Counted from the stretch's first letter, positions 1 to 9,150 are shown. The stretch is 52,199 nucleotides of DNA from Smithella sp. (GCA_017993615.1 JAGOMJ010000013.1:1-52199); one strand, 5' to 3'. Translations and numbers: made by a program. The notes: a model not told the origin generated them from the letters alone.

Positions 1-390
1 CAAATTCCGGGGAAACTGGGTAAAACACTTCCGCAAATAGCGGACGAAATTGAAGACTTCAATCCGATCGCAAAGGAATCCTTCAGCTGCTGGGGTGAAA
101 AAAATTTTAAAGAACGACTGGAAAGCTTAAGCCGCAGGCACGTCGTGCTGCTGGGCATTGAAACGCATGTTTGCGTTTATCAGACGGCGCTGGATCTCCT
201 GTCCGAAGGATACAACGTGCATCTGGTGGCCGATGCCGTTTCATCGCGCACGCCGGAGAACCGTCAGATCGGGATTAAAGCGATGAAAAGCGCCGGAGCT
301 CATATCGCCAGCACGGAGATGGTCTTATTTGAACTGCTGCGCACCGCCGCCGATCCGAAGGCCAAAGAATTCTTCAAGATCGTAAAGTAA
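1..390 (+). CDS. Isochorismatase-family cysteine hydrolase, 3' part
   Basis: The reading frame is open from base 1 and ends with TAA at 388-390, so only the last 129 residues are present. The fragment has GIETHVCVYQTA, where the Cys fits the nucleophile of the isochorismatase-like (YcaC/nicotinamidase) superfamily, followed by the usual VADAVSSR stretch. The family has an Asp-Lys-Cys triad and hydrolyses amide or enol-ether bonds; the Asp and its loop lie outside the window, so the substrate cannot be told. It converges on kup, with about 117 bases between the stop codons and no clear terminator. Family assignment is firm, function is not. Confidence 0.85.
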   Translation, partial: QIPGKLGKTLPQIADEIEDFNPIAKESFSCWGEKNFKERLESLSRRHVVLLGIETHVCVYQTALDLLSEGYNVHLVADAVSSRTPENRQIGIKAMKSAGAHIASTEMVLFELLRTAADPKAKEFFKIVK

Positions 391-507
391 GAAGAAATTC
401 ATTATTCAGCTCACAAACCTTCTTTGAATTTACTGTCTTCTGAAATATTATTTTCTGATTCCGCCGAAAATCACCTTCAGCCCTTTTTATGATTCCGCTG
501 TGGAACA

Positions 508-2439
508 TCACAATTCTATCTGGGTGCCGAGTTCAACCACCCGATTGGCGGGAATTCCGAAATAAGACGTCGGGTTCCCCGCATTTCTGGACATAAAGGC
601 AAATAATGATTTGCGCCATTTCATCATTTTCGATTTTCCTCCCGTAAGCAGAGTCTCCTTGCCCAGGAAAAATGTCGTCGTCATCGGGTCTGTAACAAGC
701 CCATACTGGGCAAGTATTTTCATCAACTGCGGCACATTGGGTTTCTGCATGAATCCGTAAAATGCCTCCACCCGGTAAAACCCCTGACCCAGATCGGCTA
801 GCTTAATGCGTTCACCGGCAGGAACGGCCGGTGTATCTTTGGTGATAATGGAAAGAAGCACTACTGTTTCATGCAGGATGTGATTATGTTTTACATTATG
901 AAGCAGCGTCGGAGGCGTTCCCACGGGAGACAGCGTCATAAAAACAGCGGTTCCCGGCACTCTGGGCATATGGCGCTTCGGCAATTCAGAAAGAAAACTT
1001 TCCAGCGGGAACCTTGCTCCGACCAAATTACGGTAAAGTTCATTCCGTCCTTTTTTCCAGGTGGTCATCGCTACCGCAATGATTGCTGCGATCAAGAGAG
1101 GCAACCACCCTCCATCAGCGAGCTTGAAAAAGTTTCCCGTGAAAAAAGCGATATCGACTAAAAGAAACAGTCCGACGAGGGGAATGACTTTCCGCAGGGG
1201 CCATCCTCTGTGATGGGTCAGCACCAGAAAATAAAGAATTGAGGTGATGATCATAGTGCCCGTCACAGCGATGCCGTATGCGCCGGCCAGAGCGCCGGAT
1301 TCCCGGAACCCCGTCACCACCGCAATACACGCCATCATCAGGGCATAGTTGACAGAGGGGATATATACCTGTCCCTGCATATCGCTGGAAGTGTGAATAA
1401 TCCGCACCCGGGGACATAATCCCAGTTGCGCGGCCTGTTGCGTAAGTGAAAACGCGCCGGATATTAACGCCTGGGAAGCGATGACCGTGGCGGCCGTGGA
1501 AAGTCCGATCATCGGGTAGAGCAGAATTTCCGGCACTATTTTATAAAAAGGGTTGACATTCATTTCGGGATGCGCGAGTAGCAGAGCTCCCTGCCCGAAA
1601 TAGTTGCAAAGCAATGAAGGAAAAACAAGTGAAAACCACGACAGGCGAATGGCGTTTCGGCCAAAATGCCCCAGATCAGCGTAAAGCGCCTCGCAACCGG
1701 TAATACAAAGCACCACCGATCCCAGCACCACAACGCCGTGCATTCCGTTGTTCAGAAAAAACTCCACGGCATATAGCGGATTCAACGCCCGAAGGACGGA
1801 AGGTTCGCGTACGATCTGCATGATGCCGAAAATACCAATGGACAGAAACCATAAAACCATGATCGGAGCAAACACCTTTCCAATATTCGACGTCCCTTTG
1901 CGTTGTAATACAAAAAGCAGAATGAGCACGACACAGGTCAACGGCAATATAAAAGGCGCAGCAGCATGGGTAGCAACCTCCAATCCTTCAATTGCGGAAA
2001 GAACCGATATGGCCGGCGTAATGACGCCATCCCCGTACAAAAGCCCGGCGCCCAGAATCCCGGCAAGCACAAGAACGGACTGAACAAGGGGAGAAAAACT
2101 TTTCTTCGACACATTCAAAAGACTGACCAGCGCAAAAATGCCGCCCTCGCCGCGATTATCGGCACGAAGAAGGAAAATGACATACTTGATGCTGACGATT
2201 ACGAACATCGACCAGAAGATAAGCGACAAAACGCCCAGAATATTCGTTATGTCGGGAGCAAGGGCGTGCTGTCCGTAAAAACAGGCTTTGATGGCGTAAA
2301 GAGGGCTTGTGCCGATATCGCCGAAAACAACACCGATGGATGCGAAGGCAAGAAAAATGATTTTTTTATTAAACCCGCCGGAAGGGGGCTCTCCCGGTGA
2401 TTCCGTGGCCGATTCATTCTCGGAATGTGCTGAAAACAT
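508..2439 (-). CDS. kup: Kup-type low-affinity potassium/proton symporter
   Basis: The protein has 643 residues, close to the usual 620-630 of Kup. After a short hydrophilic N-terminus it has the family signature FGDIGTSPLYA, then a long series of about twelve membrane segments including LLYGDGVITPAISVLSA, and a soluble C-terminal domain of about 170 residues. Kup imports K+ with protons across the inner membrane. The start is supported by a good ribosome binding site (GGAGG, then seven bases to ATG). Upstream lies a c-di-AMP riboswitch, matching the known role of c-di-AMP in switching off potassium import. It is transcribed alone, divergently from the GAPDH-like gene. Confidence 0.95.
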   Translation of the reverse strand: MFSAHSENESATESPGEPPSGGFNKKIIFLAFASIGVVFGDIGTSPLYAIKACFYGQHALAPDITNILGVLSLIFWSMFVIVSIKYVIFLLRADNRGEGGIFALVSLLNVSKKSFSPLVQSVLVLAGILGAGLLYGDGVITPAISVLSAIEGLEVATHAAAPFILPLTCVVLILLFVLQRKGTSNIGKVFAPIMVLWFLSIGIFGIMQIVREPSVLRALNPLYAVEFFLNNGMHGVVVLGSVVLCITGCEALYADLGHFGRNAIRLSWFSLVFPSLLCNYFGQGALLLAHPEMNVNPFYKIVPEILLYPMIGLSTAATVIASQALISGAFSLTQQAAQLGLCPRVRIIHTSSDMQGQVYIPSVNYALMMACIAVVTGFRESGALAGAYGIAVTGTMIITSILYFLVLTHHRGWPLRKVIPLVGLFLLVDIAFFTGNFFKLADGGWLPLLIAAIIAVAMTTWKKGRNELYRNLVGARFPLESFLSELPKRHMPRVPGTAVFMTLSPVGTPPTLLHNVKHNHILHETVVLLSIITKDTPAVPAGERIKLADLGQGFYRVEAFYGFMQKPNVPQLMKILAQYGLVTDPMTTTFFLGKETLLTGGKSKMMKWRKSLFAFMSRNAGNPTSYFGIPANRVVELGTQIEL

Positions 2440-2489
2440 AAAAAACCTCCTTGAATTTCCCGGGGAGAATAATCATCCCGGACGAATCC

Positions 2490-2615
2490 GGTCGGTTCTC
2501 CTCATCGAAGCCTGCGAAGTTAGCTGAAGGGCTCGGGCCGAAAAGGTTACCCTACGCGCAAGCGATACGCCCCTGAAAATTGGGTCCTCCGCTCCTGAAA
2601 ATCAGGACTAGGCAT
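2490..2615 (-). promoter_or_regulatory. c-di-AMP riboswitch (ydaO/yuaA type) in the kup leader
   Basis: On the minus strand the kup leader contains, in order, GGAGGACCCAA, GGGGCGTATCGC, TAGGGTAACCTTTTCGGCC, and CAGCTAACTTCGCAGGC ending in GATGAGGAG. These blocks and their order match what I know of the ydaO/yuaA consensus, including the UAGGGUNACCU and CAGCUAACNUCGNAGGC elements. The class binds c-di-AMP and normally turns expression off. Between it and the kup start are CCGGA-TTCG-TCCGG and GGAGAA...TTCTCC pairings that could form the expression platform. The boundaries are approximate. Confidence 0.85.
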
Positions 2616-2718
2616 ATGTTTGGCGCTAATTAAATCATCTTTTCAGGCGTGTCAATACGTTTGTTGGAGTTCATTTCCGAATGGTTCTATTACATTTTGA
2701 CAATTAAAGACTCCGGCC

Positions 2719-2747
2719 TTGACTTTTGCAATTCGGTGTTGTAAATA
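2719..2747 (+). promoter_or_regulatory. Sigma-70-like promoter for the GAPDH-like gene
   Basis: TTGACT at 2719-2724 and TAAATA at 2742-2747 are separated by 17 bases. The predicted transcript would start near 2754 and carry a leader of about 170 bases containing a small ORF and an intrinsic terminator before the gene at 2927. Confidence 0.5.
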
Positions 2748-2775
2748 AAATGCGACCTTTTAAGGGAGGCAGTTT

Positions 2776-2949
2776 ATGGTCCCGGTCGCCACCAACCCGT
2801 ATGTAAATAGCGTTTCTTTCATTGATATTCTTGTGCAGGGCAACCCTGCTTTTTTTTTATTTATCCAAAAAAAATTAAAAAACATTTTAATTCCCGTGAC
2901 AACGGGGAAGAAGGAGGATTTTTATTATGGCACAAGCTCAGGTATTTGA
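2776..2949 (+). CDS. Possible 57-residue leader ORF before the GAPDH-like gene
   Basis: A very good ribosome binding site (GGGAGG at 2764-2769, six bases before ATG) opens an ORF beginning MVPVATNPYVNSVSFID. It runs straight through the leader terminator and ends 23 bases inside the next gene, out of frame with it. The sequence matches no family I know, and the second half is biased by the T and A runs it crosses. It may be a regulatory leader whose translation prevents the terminator from forming, or it may be chance. Confidence 0.3.
   Translation: MVPVATNPYVNSVSFIDILVQGNPAFFLFIQKKLKNILIPVTTGKKEDFYYGTSSGI
2835..2858 (+). terminator. Intrinsic terminator inside the GAPDH leader
   Basis: A perfect six-pair hairpin GCAGGG-CAA-CCCTGC (2835-2849) is followed by nine T (2850-2858). 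It lies between the predicted promoter and the start codon of the GAPDH-like gene, so it could act as an attenuator rather than ending an upstream gene: the nearest upstream gene, kup, runs away from it. Confidence 0.75.
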
Positions 2950-4198
2950 AAATAAACAGCCGGTTCTGGGAATCAACAGTCTTGGGCGAATCGGGAAACT
3001 CACTCTGTGGCATCACATCGGAAGAAAGTATTTTAAGGAAATCATCGTCAATCAGGGACGGGAAGTAGGCACGGGCCTTGATTCCGTGGCCCAAGCGATC
3101 GAGAAAGATTCCACCTACGGGTTGATGCACAAGTTTTTATACGGCGTCAAAGCAGAACGCATCATTCAGATTGTCGATGAAAAAGAGGGGAAACTGCTGA
3201 TCGACGGCATTCCCGTGACCATCCTGCGCGAGGCAAGAAATCCCGCAGATGTTCCCTGGAAGAAGTACGGCGTCGATGTCGTTGTGGACTGCACGGGGAA
3301 ATTCAAGGATCCGACGGTCGCGGCAGATCACAAGAGCGGTTCCATTCGTGGACATTTAAACGGCGGCGCGAAGGTCGTGATCAATTCATCGCCTTTCAAA
3401 ATCAAGAACAAGGCGCTGGCGCTTCCGGATGATGCGGTGACAATGATCTACGGCATCAATCATACGTCGTTCAATCCCAAGAAACATCTGATCGTTTCCG
3501 CCGCATCCTGCACGACGACGGGATTGGCTCACATGGTCAAGCCGTTGCTGGAGAATGAAGAGACCAGCAATATTCTGACGGCCTCCATGTCCACGGTTCA
3601 CGCCGTTACCAATACCCAGAGCGTGCTGGACAGCGTTCCCAAGGCCGGCGAAAAAGATTTGAGAAAAAACCGGAGTATTCTGGACAGCATCATTCTGACA
3701 TCCACCAATGCCGCCAAAGCGCTGGCGGAAGTCATTCCGCAGGTCCAGAATATCGGCTTCATGGCCGATTCCATCAGGATACCGGCCAGCACGATGTCGC
3801 TGATTGTCCTGAATGCAACATTCCAGGCCCGCAGCCAGGGAGCGGCTACGGCCATCAATACAAAAATGCTCAACGAGCTATACGGCAAAGCGGCCGCCAA
3901 CAACCCTGAAAAACTGATCCGGTTTACGATGGAACAGAATGTGTCGGCTGATCTTTTCGGTATCGACGCGGCCGTCATCATTGAAGGCCAGTTTAATCAC
4001 ACGCGCACGGCCTTTATTAATCTGGATCTGGCCCATATTCCCAATATGCCGGCAGAGGTTGCCAATTCCTTCCCCGACAAGGTCATGAAAGTTCCGGTTG
4101 TGCATGCCAAGATATTCGGCTGGTATGATAATGAATACGGCAGCTACACGAACCGAATGGGGGATCTGACGGTTCACATCCACAAAAATATTTTATAA
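2927..4198 (+). CDS. Glyceraldehyde-3-phosphate dehydrogenase-like protein
   Basis: This 423-residue protein has the GAPDH layout but is about 85 residues longer than the usual 335. The NAD-binding start is GINSLGRIGK (residues 15-24). The catalytic Cys is at 195 in SAASCTTTG and the partner His at 225 in STVHAVT. The C-terminal WYDNEYGSYTNR motif is intact. The normal SCTTNC is changed to SCTTTG, and there are insertions around residues 40-70 and 130-145, so it is a divergent subfamily. GAPDH converts glyceraldehyde-3-phosphate, phosphate and NAD(P)+ to 1,3-bisphosphoglycerate; whether this protein keeps that substrate is uncertain. The start has a strong binding site (AAGGAGG). A hairpin terminator follows the stop codon. 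Confidence 0.8.
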   Translation: MAQAQVFENKQPVLGINSLGRIGKLTLWHHIGRKYFKEIIVNQGREVGTGLDSVAQAIEKDSTYGLMHKFLYGVKAERIIQIVDEKEGKLLIDGIPVTILREARNPADVPWKKYGVDVVVDCTGKFKDPTVAADHKSGSIRGHLNGGAKVVINSSPFKIKNKALALPDDAVTMIYGINHTSFNPKKHLIVSAASCTTTGLAHMVKPLLENEETSNILTASMSTVHAVTNTQSVLDSVPKAGEKDLRKNRSILDSIILTSTNAAKALAEVIPQVQNIGFMADSIRIPASTMSLIVLNATFQARSQGAATAINTKMLNELYGKAAANNPEKLIRFTMEQNVSADLFGIDAAVIIEGQFNHTRTAFINLDLAHIPNMPAEVANSFPDKVMKVPVVHAKIFGWYDNEYGSYTNRMGDLTVHIHKNIL

Positions 4199-4230
4199 GA
4201 AAGTTTTAGCCGTTTTTTTGAGGTATCTGC

Positions 4231-4270
4231 ATTCACCGACCGCTCGCTTCCGCGGTCGGTGAATTTTTTT
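4231..4270 (+). terminator. Intrinsic terminator after the GAPDH-like gene
   Basis: A 13-pair stem (4231-4243 with 4252-4264) with an eight-base loop is followed by a T run to 4270. It sits between converging genes; only the plus strand has the T run. Confidence 0.85.
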
Positions 4271-4276
4271 CTGCTA

Positions 4277-7200
4277 TTATTCGGTTTCGCTTTCGTGCCG
4301 GCCAAGGTAAACTGTCCCGCTCCAACCGTCGATACTGATAAAATCACCTGCTCTGATGGTCTGATTTTCTATGGCGGCATATTCATCTGTTTCGTAAACT
4401 TTCAGTTTACTGAATCCGACGACACCGACCTTGTTGAGTTGCGGAATCGTGACCGCGGCATGCGATGTGCTGCCGCCTTTCGCGGTCAGCAGGCCTTCCA
4501 CTTGCAGCAAAACACCCACGTCATCCGGAACCGTATCGGGACGCACCAGAATCAGAGGCGTTTGCGGTTCTTCACTGCGGAATCGTTTGATATCCGCTTC
4601 CGAATAAACCGCCCGACCGGCCAGAGCTCCGCCGTTGACGCCGATGCCCGCTCCGATCATGGATGACTGCAACGCCGGAGAATCTTTAAAACGTCTCCAG
4701 TTCTGCGTGGTAATCTGATTCATGTCGCGGGTTTGCAGAATGTACAATTTATCGCGCGTCGGCCCTTCAAAGGTAAATTCGATCTCCTGGTGATTGAACC
4801 CTTTTTCGTAAATGAGGATCTCCGAAATTCTCAGCAGTTCCGCATAAATTTCAGGGAATTTATCTTCCAGGGAAATCTTGGAATCCCGGCATTCCGCGAT
4901 GCGCTGCTTTTCCGAAACGGGATACGTTTCCACCAGTCCCGAAACGATATCGTCCCCCTGAACCCCGAAAATGAAATCTCCGTAGAGGGTCACATCGGAA
5001 GACGTGCTTTTCGGTTCTCGGGTAAAAATAACGCCGGATCCGGAATTATCGTTGAGATTACCGAAAACCATTTTCTGCACGATGACCGCCGTTCCCCATT
5101 TATCGGAAATATGCATTTGCCGGCGGTAAATTTCCGCCTGTTCCGAATACCAGGAATCGAAAACCTGCAAAATGGCGTCGCGCAGCTGATCGAGCGGCTT
5201 CTCCTTAAATTCGATGCCGTTGTCGGTCAGCCCTTTTTTATAGGACAGGGCGATCTGTTTCATCTGCTCGGGTGAAAACTGGATTTTTCTTTCCACGCCG
5301 TACTTCTGTTTGAATTCGTCAATGATCGCGTCGAAAAAATTACGATTCAGCCCTTTAAACATGCCCCACATCTGTAAAAACCGGCGATAGGAATCCCAGG
5401 CGGCCCATTTAAAACCATCTTTCTCGCTGAGATTTTCCGCAATCGTCTCGTTGATGCCCACGTTCAAAAAAGATTTCATCATGCCGGGCAGGGAAACCGT
5501 GGCGCCGCTTCTGATCGAGAGCAGCAGAGGATTGCGGCGGTCGCCAAGCTTCCGTCCCGTAATCTTCTCCAGTTTTTTTATTTCTTTGTTGACCCGAACA
5601 GCCAGATCGTTAAAAATATATTTATACCCGTAAACCGCTTCATAGCCCCTGAACACTTCCGTGGTGATGATGAAACCGGGCGGAACATTAAACCCGAATG
5701 AGACAAGCTCTTTGAGGAAATATCCCTTGTTCCCGAGCAGAATCTGATTATCTACTTTTTTGTTCTTTTTGTAGAAAGAAGACACGGCCAGTTCGGGATT
5801 GTACGCCATAACGACCTTCAGAATTTGTTTGTTGTCCCTGAACTTTTCGGATTCCGCATTCAGTGTTTTAATAACTGAATTAACGAAATTATCCAGCACC
5901 TGAATGCCGAAAGCGGATGCGATGATGCCCCGGATGAAATTTTCCGACTGTGCATAGATCAGTTTCTCATGTTGCTTTTGTCCGGATTTTCTCTCGGAAT
6001 CGATTTCCCGCCGGTATACCTGGCCGATCACAACAGGCAGGCAGGTGGTGTGGATATCAATGTAATAGTTGCGAATAATGTCCTGAATATCCTTGGAAAT
6101 GAAACGAAAAATATCCACGTACTGCTCCAGGGAAAACTGCTTGATGGACAAAGCGTTGGTGACGTATTTGATTTTGGCTGCCAGACCTTCCGTGGCGATG
6201 CCTTCAATTTCCAGCGCATTCATGTAAAGCCAAAGGTATGTGTGAATTTTTCTGATCGTGTGCTTGGTAATGAACTTGAGATTGAAGGATTTGCTCAGTT
6301 CCTCGAACAGCATGGTGGCCAGTGTTTCCAGCCGCAGAGAAAGGCCGACCGCTTCGAATTTTCTTTCGTAATATGTTCCGTACATGGAGGGAATGCCGGC
6401 GGCAATATGCCTCTTGTAATAGATGTTCTCATAAGAAGGCGTCTTTTTGGGCGAGAGAATTCTTTCCTTGAGAATGGATAGAAACTTCAGAATAATCGTA
6501 ATGCTGCGATGATAGTTCTTCGTCGTCAAGGAGCGTTTCAACGACGAGATATCCGCTTTGGGAAAAGCGTTGACCGCTTCCAGATCCTTGAGCAGATCGA
6601 TAAACTGTGGGTAATATTTTTTGTAGATCAGCTGGTAGATCCGGATCATGATTTTGACCCGTTCCTGATCCCTCGCATTGATGCCTTTGACGTTCGCCAG
6701 TTCCTTACAGACTTTTTCGTTATCCCAGTCCAGAAATTTCAGGGGGCTTTGGACTTTTGTGAAGAAATATTTAAAGGCTTTGTGCATTCCGGTGAAATAT
6801 TCTCCGGGATTCATCACCTGTTCGTAAACTTCAACGGGAAGATGAGAGCGAAGATAACTCATATCTCCGGTATTCCAGTACTGAAAAATATCCTCGGTAA
6901 ATTTAACGAGCAGGCTGTTGCTTTCCACGTGGGATTGTTTCCGAAAGAAATACACCAGCTTGTCGTTGCGCATGGACAGTTCGTCCACTTTTGTCGTGAT
7001 GTCCCGGAGCTCACCTTCCGCACCGATTTCACTGAAATAAACGGGAAAGATCCGGAGAAGCTGTTTGATCAGACTGTACGCGGGAGCGATATCCGTGTTG
7101 AGCAGAGCGGAAATATTTTTCTGAATGAGGTCCGTATCGCGGATAAAAATACCGCCCATTTTCAAATTAATAACCAGCGCCGAAATCAATTTTTTTGTCC

Positions 7201-8494
7201 AGCGGGGTTTCATGCTGATAATTTCCAGCCAGGCACGAATATTCATGATATGGGCCGGATTCACCTTAACCTGCCATTCTTCGTTTGAACCCTTGATTTC
7301 CGGATACTGGAAGCCGTAAGCAATCAACTCGCTGATAAATGTATTCGCAAGCTCATGACTGTTTTGCGCGAAAACTTCCCGGGCCGTTATCGTAATACAA
7401 TCAAAAATGGCGCCGCTGAATTCACGCTGAGATTTGCTTTTCTTCAAAAAACCGAAAATCTTGCGCACAAAATCATGAAGGTTTTCCTGCTGTTCCTCCT
7501 GAAAAACCATTTTGAGCGAATGATTGATTTCACGCAAGGCGCTGGCGTGAATATCAGCAAGGCTGGGAACCTCCATGACCTGAAAAAGAAATCGCAGCTT
7601 GGTGATATGCTGATGACCCTCGTAGGTTTTGGATTTTTCCAGTTGATCCGCAATTTGCAGATAACCGTTCACAATCTGGAAATAATCCGGCATCTCGAGA
7701 TAATTTTTGATCGCATCGTTTTTATCTTCATGGGTGTTTTGATAGGACGTTTCCAGTTTCTCCATCAGCATCCGCATGGACGCGTGGCTCAGCGGCCGGA
7801 TGAATTGTCCGTAAGCAGCCACCGATTCCGGAGATTCGCCTTCCCCGGCAATAAACCACTGGGAGGGATCTGGTTGTTCAAGCCAGAACTGATACGTAAT
7901 CCGGAAAATCCTGTAGAGCAAATCGACGAACAGCCGGTTTTGCAGCACATCGCCATGGCCCGGAAAATTTTTGATGATTTTTTTCGCATAGGACGAACAT
8001 TTTTTGAAAATAATTTCCTGCTGATTGATCGCATCCAGAAGAGATTTGATAATTTCCGGAAACAGCAACAGATTTCTGGCGGTTTGCTCGTTGCTCTGGT
8101 TCAGTATCGTATCGATATAATCGAAAAGATAATGGACCGCGTTGTCCTTGACGTCCTTATCCGATGACGATTTGATGACCTCAAAGTAAATGCAAAGCAT
8201 GGTCGCCAGTGCAGAAAGGCCGTCCTGATGTTTATTATAAATGTAGAAATCGCCGATGGAAACCGATTTCAGTTCTTTTAAGACGTATTCCCAGTTGACA
8301 AAAGGATGATGGAGCTCCGTTAAAAGTTCGTAGATTTTTTTCTGCAGACCGTAATGGTTTTCGACCACCTTGAGAAGCGGCGCATATTGATCCGGAATTT
8401 CTATGGTTGCCGCCGTTCTTTCCAGATTCACTTTTAGAGCAAAAGAATCCAGTTCCTCGCTTTTTTTTCTGGGATTATCTTTTGTTGTTGCCAT
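4277..8494 (-). CDS. Large PEP synthase/pyruvate phosphate dikinase-like protein lacking the PEP/pyruvate barrel
   Basis: The protein has 1405 residues. Roughly residues 1-900 match no domain I recognise and are mostly helical in composition. From about 915 the ATP-grasp domain begins (GNKGYFLKE, then PPGFIITTEVF, LLLSIRSGATVSLPGMM). Near 1344 is the phosphohistidine swivelling domain with GGSTSHAAV, whose His carries the phosphate in PPDK and PEP synthase. The chain ends soon after, so the C-terminal TIM barrel that binds PEP or pyruvate is absent. It may therefore phosphorylate another acceptor, as rifampin phosphotransferase and glucan water dikinase do with the same two modules. An ATG with upstream GGGGG supports the start. 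It is transcribed alone. Confidence 0.75.
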   Translation of the reverse strand: MATTKDNPRKKSEELDSFALKVNLERTAATIEIPDQYAPLLKVVENHYGLQKKIYELLTELHHPFVNWEYVLKELKSVSIGDFYIYNKHQDGLSALATMLCIYFEVIKSSSDKDVKDNAVHYLFDYIDTILNQSNEQTARNLLLFPEIIKSLLDAINQQEIIFKKCSSYAKKIIKNFPGHGDVLQNRLFVDLLYRIFRITYQFWLEQPDPSQWFIAGEGESPESVAAYGQFIRPLSHASMRMLMEKLETSYQNTHEDKNDAIKNYLEMPDYFQIVNGYLQIADQLEKSKTYEGHQHITKLRFLFQVMEVPSLADIHASALREINHSLKMVFQEEQQENLHDFVRKIFGFLKKSKSQREFSGAIFDCITITAREVFAQNSHELANTFISELIAYGFQYPEIKGSNEEWQVKVNPAHIMNIRAWLEIISMKPRWTKKLISALVINLKMGGIFIRDTDLIQKNISALLNTDIAPAYSLIKQLLRIFPVYFSEIGAEGELRDITTKVDELSMRNDKLVYFFRKQSHVESNSLLVKFTEDIFQYWNTGDMSYLRSHLPVEVYEQVMNPGEYFTGMHKAFKYFFTKVQSPLKFLDWDNEKVCKELANVKGINARDQERVKIMIRIYQLIYKKYYPQFIDLLKDLEAVNAFPKADISSLKRSLTTKNYHRSITIILKFLSILKERILSPKKTPSYENIYYKRHIAAGIPSMYGTYYERKFEAVGLSLRLETLATMLFEELSKSFNLKFITKHTIRKIHTYLWLYMNALEIEGIATEGLAAKIKYVTNALSIKQFSLEQYVDIFRFISKDIQDIIRNYYIDIHTTCLPVVIGQVYRREIDSERKSGQKQHEKLIYAQSENFIRGIIASAFGIQVLDNFVNSVIKTLNAESEKFRDNKQILKVVMAYNPELAVSSFYKKNKKVDNQILLGNKGYFLKELVSFGFNVPPGFIITTEVFRGYEAVYGYKYIFNDLAVRVNKEIKKLEKITGRKLGDRRNPLLLSIRSGATVSLPGMMKSFLNVGINETIAENLSEKDGFKWAAWDSYRRFLQMWGMFKGLNRNFFDAIIDEFKQKYGVERKIQFSPEQMKQIALSYKKGLTDNGIEFKEKPLDQLRDAILQVFDSWYSEQAEIYRRQMHISDKWGTAVIVQKMVFGNLNDNSGSGVIFTREPKSTSSDVTLYGDFIFGVQGDDIVSGLVETYPVSEKQRIAECRDSKISLEDKFPEIYAELLRISEILIYEKGFNHQEIEFTFEGPTRDKLYILQTRDMNQITTQNWRRFKDSPALQSSMIGAGIGVNGGALAGRAVYSEADIKRFRSEEPQTPLILVRPDTVPDDVGVLLQVEGLLTAKGGSTSHAAVTIPQLNKVGVVGFSKLKVYETDEYAAIENQTIRAGDFISIDGWSGTVYLGRHESETE

Positions 8495-8690
8495 AGGGGG
8501 AACCTTCGGAGAGAAGCTTAATCAGAATCCGCGTATTTTTTCAAGTCCGGAACAGATCGTACGAAAACCAGGGGGGGCGTTACTTCGAACATCCGGGTTG
8601 CGCTGAAAAATCCCTAAAAAAACAAACTCCGGCAATCCCCTCGGAGCAACGAGTGTTATCGGAGTCGATATCTATCTTCCTGAAACGACA

Positions 8691-9002
8691 CTATTTCTTT
8701 TTTGAAGATTTTTTTGCTGTTTTCTTTACCGTTGCTTTTTTAACAGCTTTTTTCACGGTTGGTTTCTTTGCTTTTTTCAATGCCGGTTTTTTCTTGGGCG
8801 CTGCTTTGGTTTTTTTCACGACCGTCTTTTTTCTGGGTGCGGCAATGGCCTGTGCTTTTTTAGGTTTTGCCGGTCCGAGATTGACCATTGGCTCTTCACA
8901 GCAGATAAGATCGATTGTGGCACAACCACAGTCTTCATCCAGAATCACCTTCAATCCGCATACTTCACAACCCAGAACGTCTCCAACCTTTGCTCTCGAC
9001 AT
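8691..9002 (-). CDS. Small zinc-ribbon protein with a lysine/alanine/proline-rich histone H1-like tail
   Basis: The 103-residue protein begins MSRAKVGDVLGCEVCG. Four to five Cys in CEVC...CGC...CC make a desulforedoxin- or rubredoxin-like metal site in residues 7-38. From about residue 45 on it is a low-complexity basic tail of KK(A/P/T) repeats like bacterial histone H1-like and AAKKP proteins. I chose ATG at 9002 because GGAGGAAG lies just upstream; a longer start at 9017 would include that site in the coding region. It may bind nucleic acid through the tail, but the function is unknown. Confidence 0.7.
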   Translation of the reverse strand: MSRAKVGDVLGCEVCGLKVILDEDCGCATIDLICCEEPMVNLGPAKPKKAQAIAAPRKKTVVKKTKAAPKKKPALKKAKKPTVKKAVKKATVKKTAKKSSKKK

Positions 9003-9122
9003 TTTCTTCCTCCTCATGGAGAGGGGTTGAACATCTTCCCTCTGGTATTTTTTATTTCATTCTAATCAAAAATATTATTTTTTCAAGCATAAATTGCTAA
9101 TTTTTTTCAAAACATAGACGGC

Positions 9123-9150
9123 TTGACATTCATTGATGATTTGATATTAT
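9123..9150 (+). promoter_or_regulatory. Sigma-70 promoter for the alanine racemase fusion gene
   Basis: A perfect TTGACA at 9123-9128 and TATTAT at 9145-9150 are separated by 16 bases, giving a leader of about 118 bases before the ATG at 9276. Confidence 0.7.

Noticed and set aside
4733..8167. Several long plus-strand frames opposite the PEP-synthase-like gene (up to 270 codons).
   Set aside because: They lie fully antisense to a gene with clear domains, lack ribosome binding sites and known motifs.
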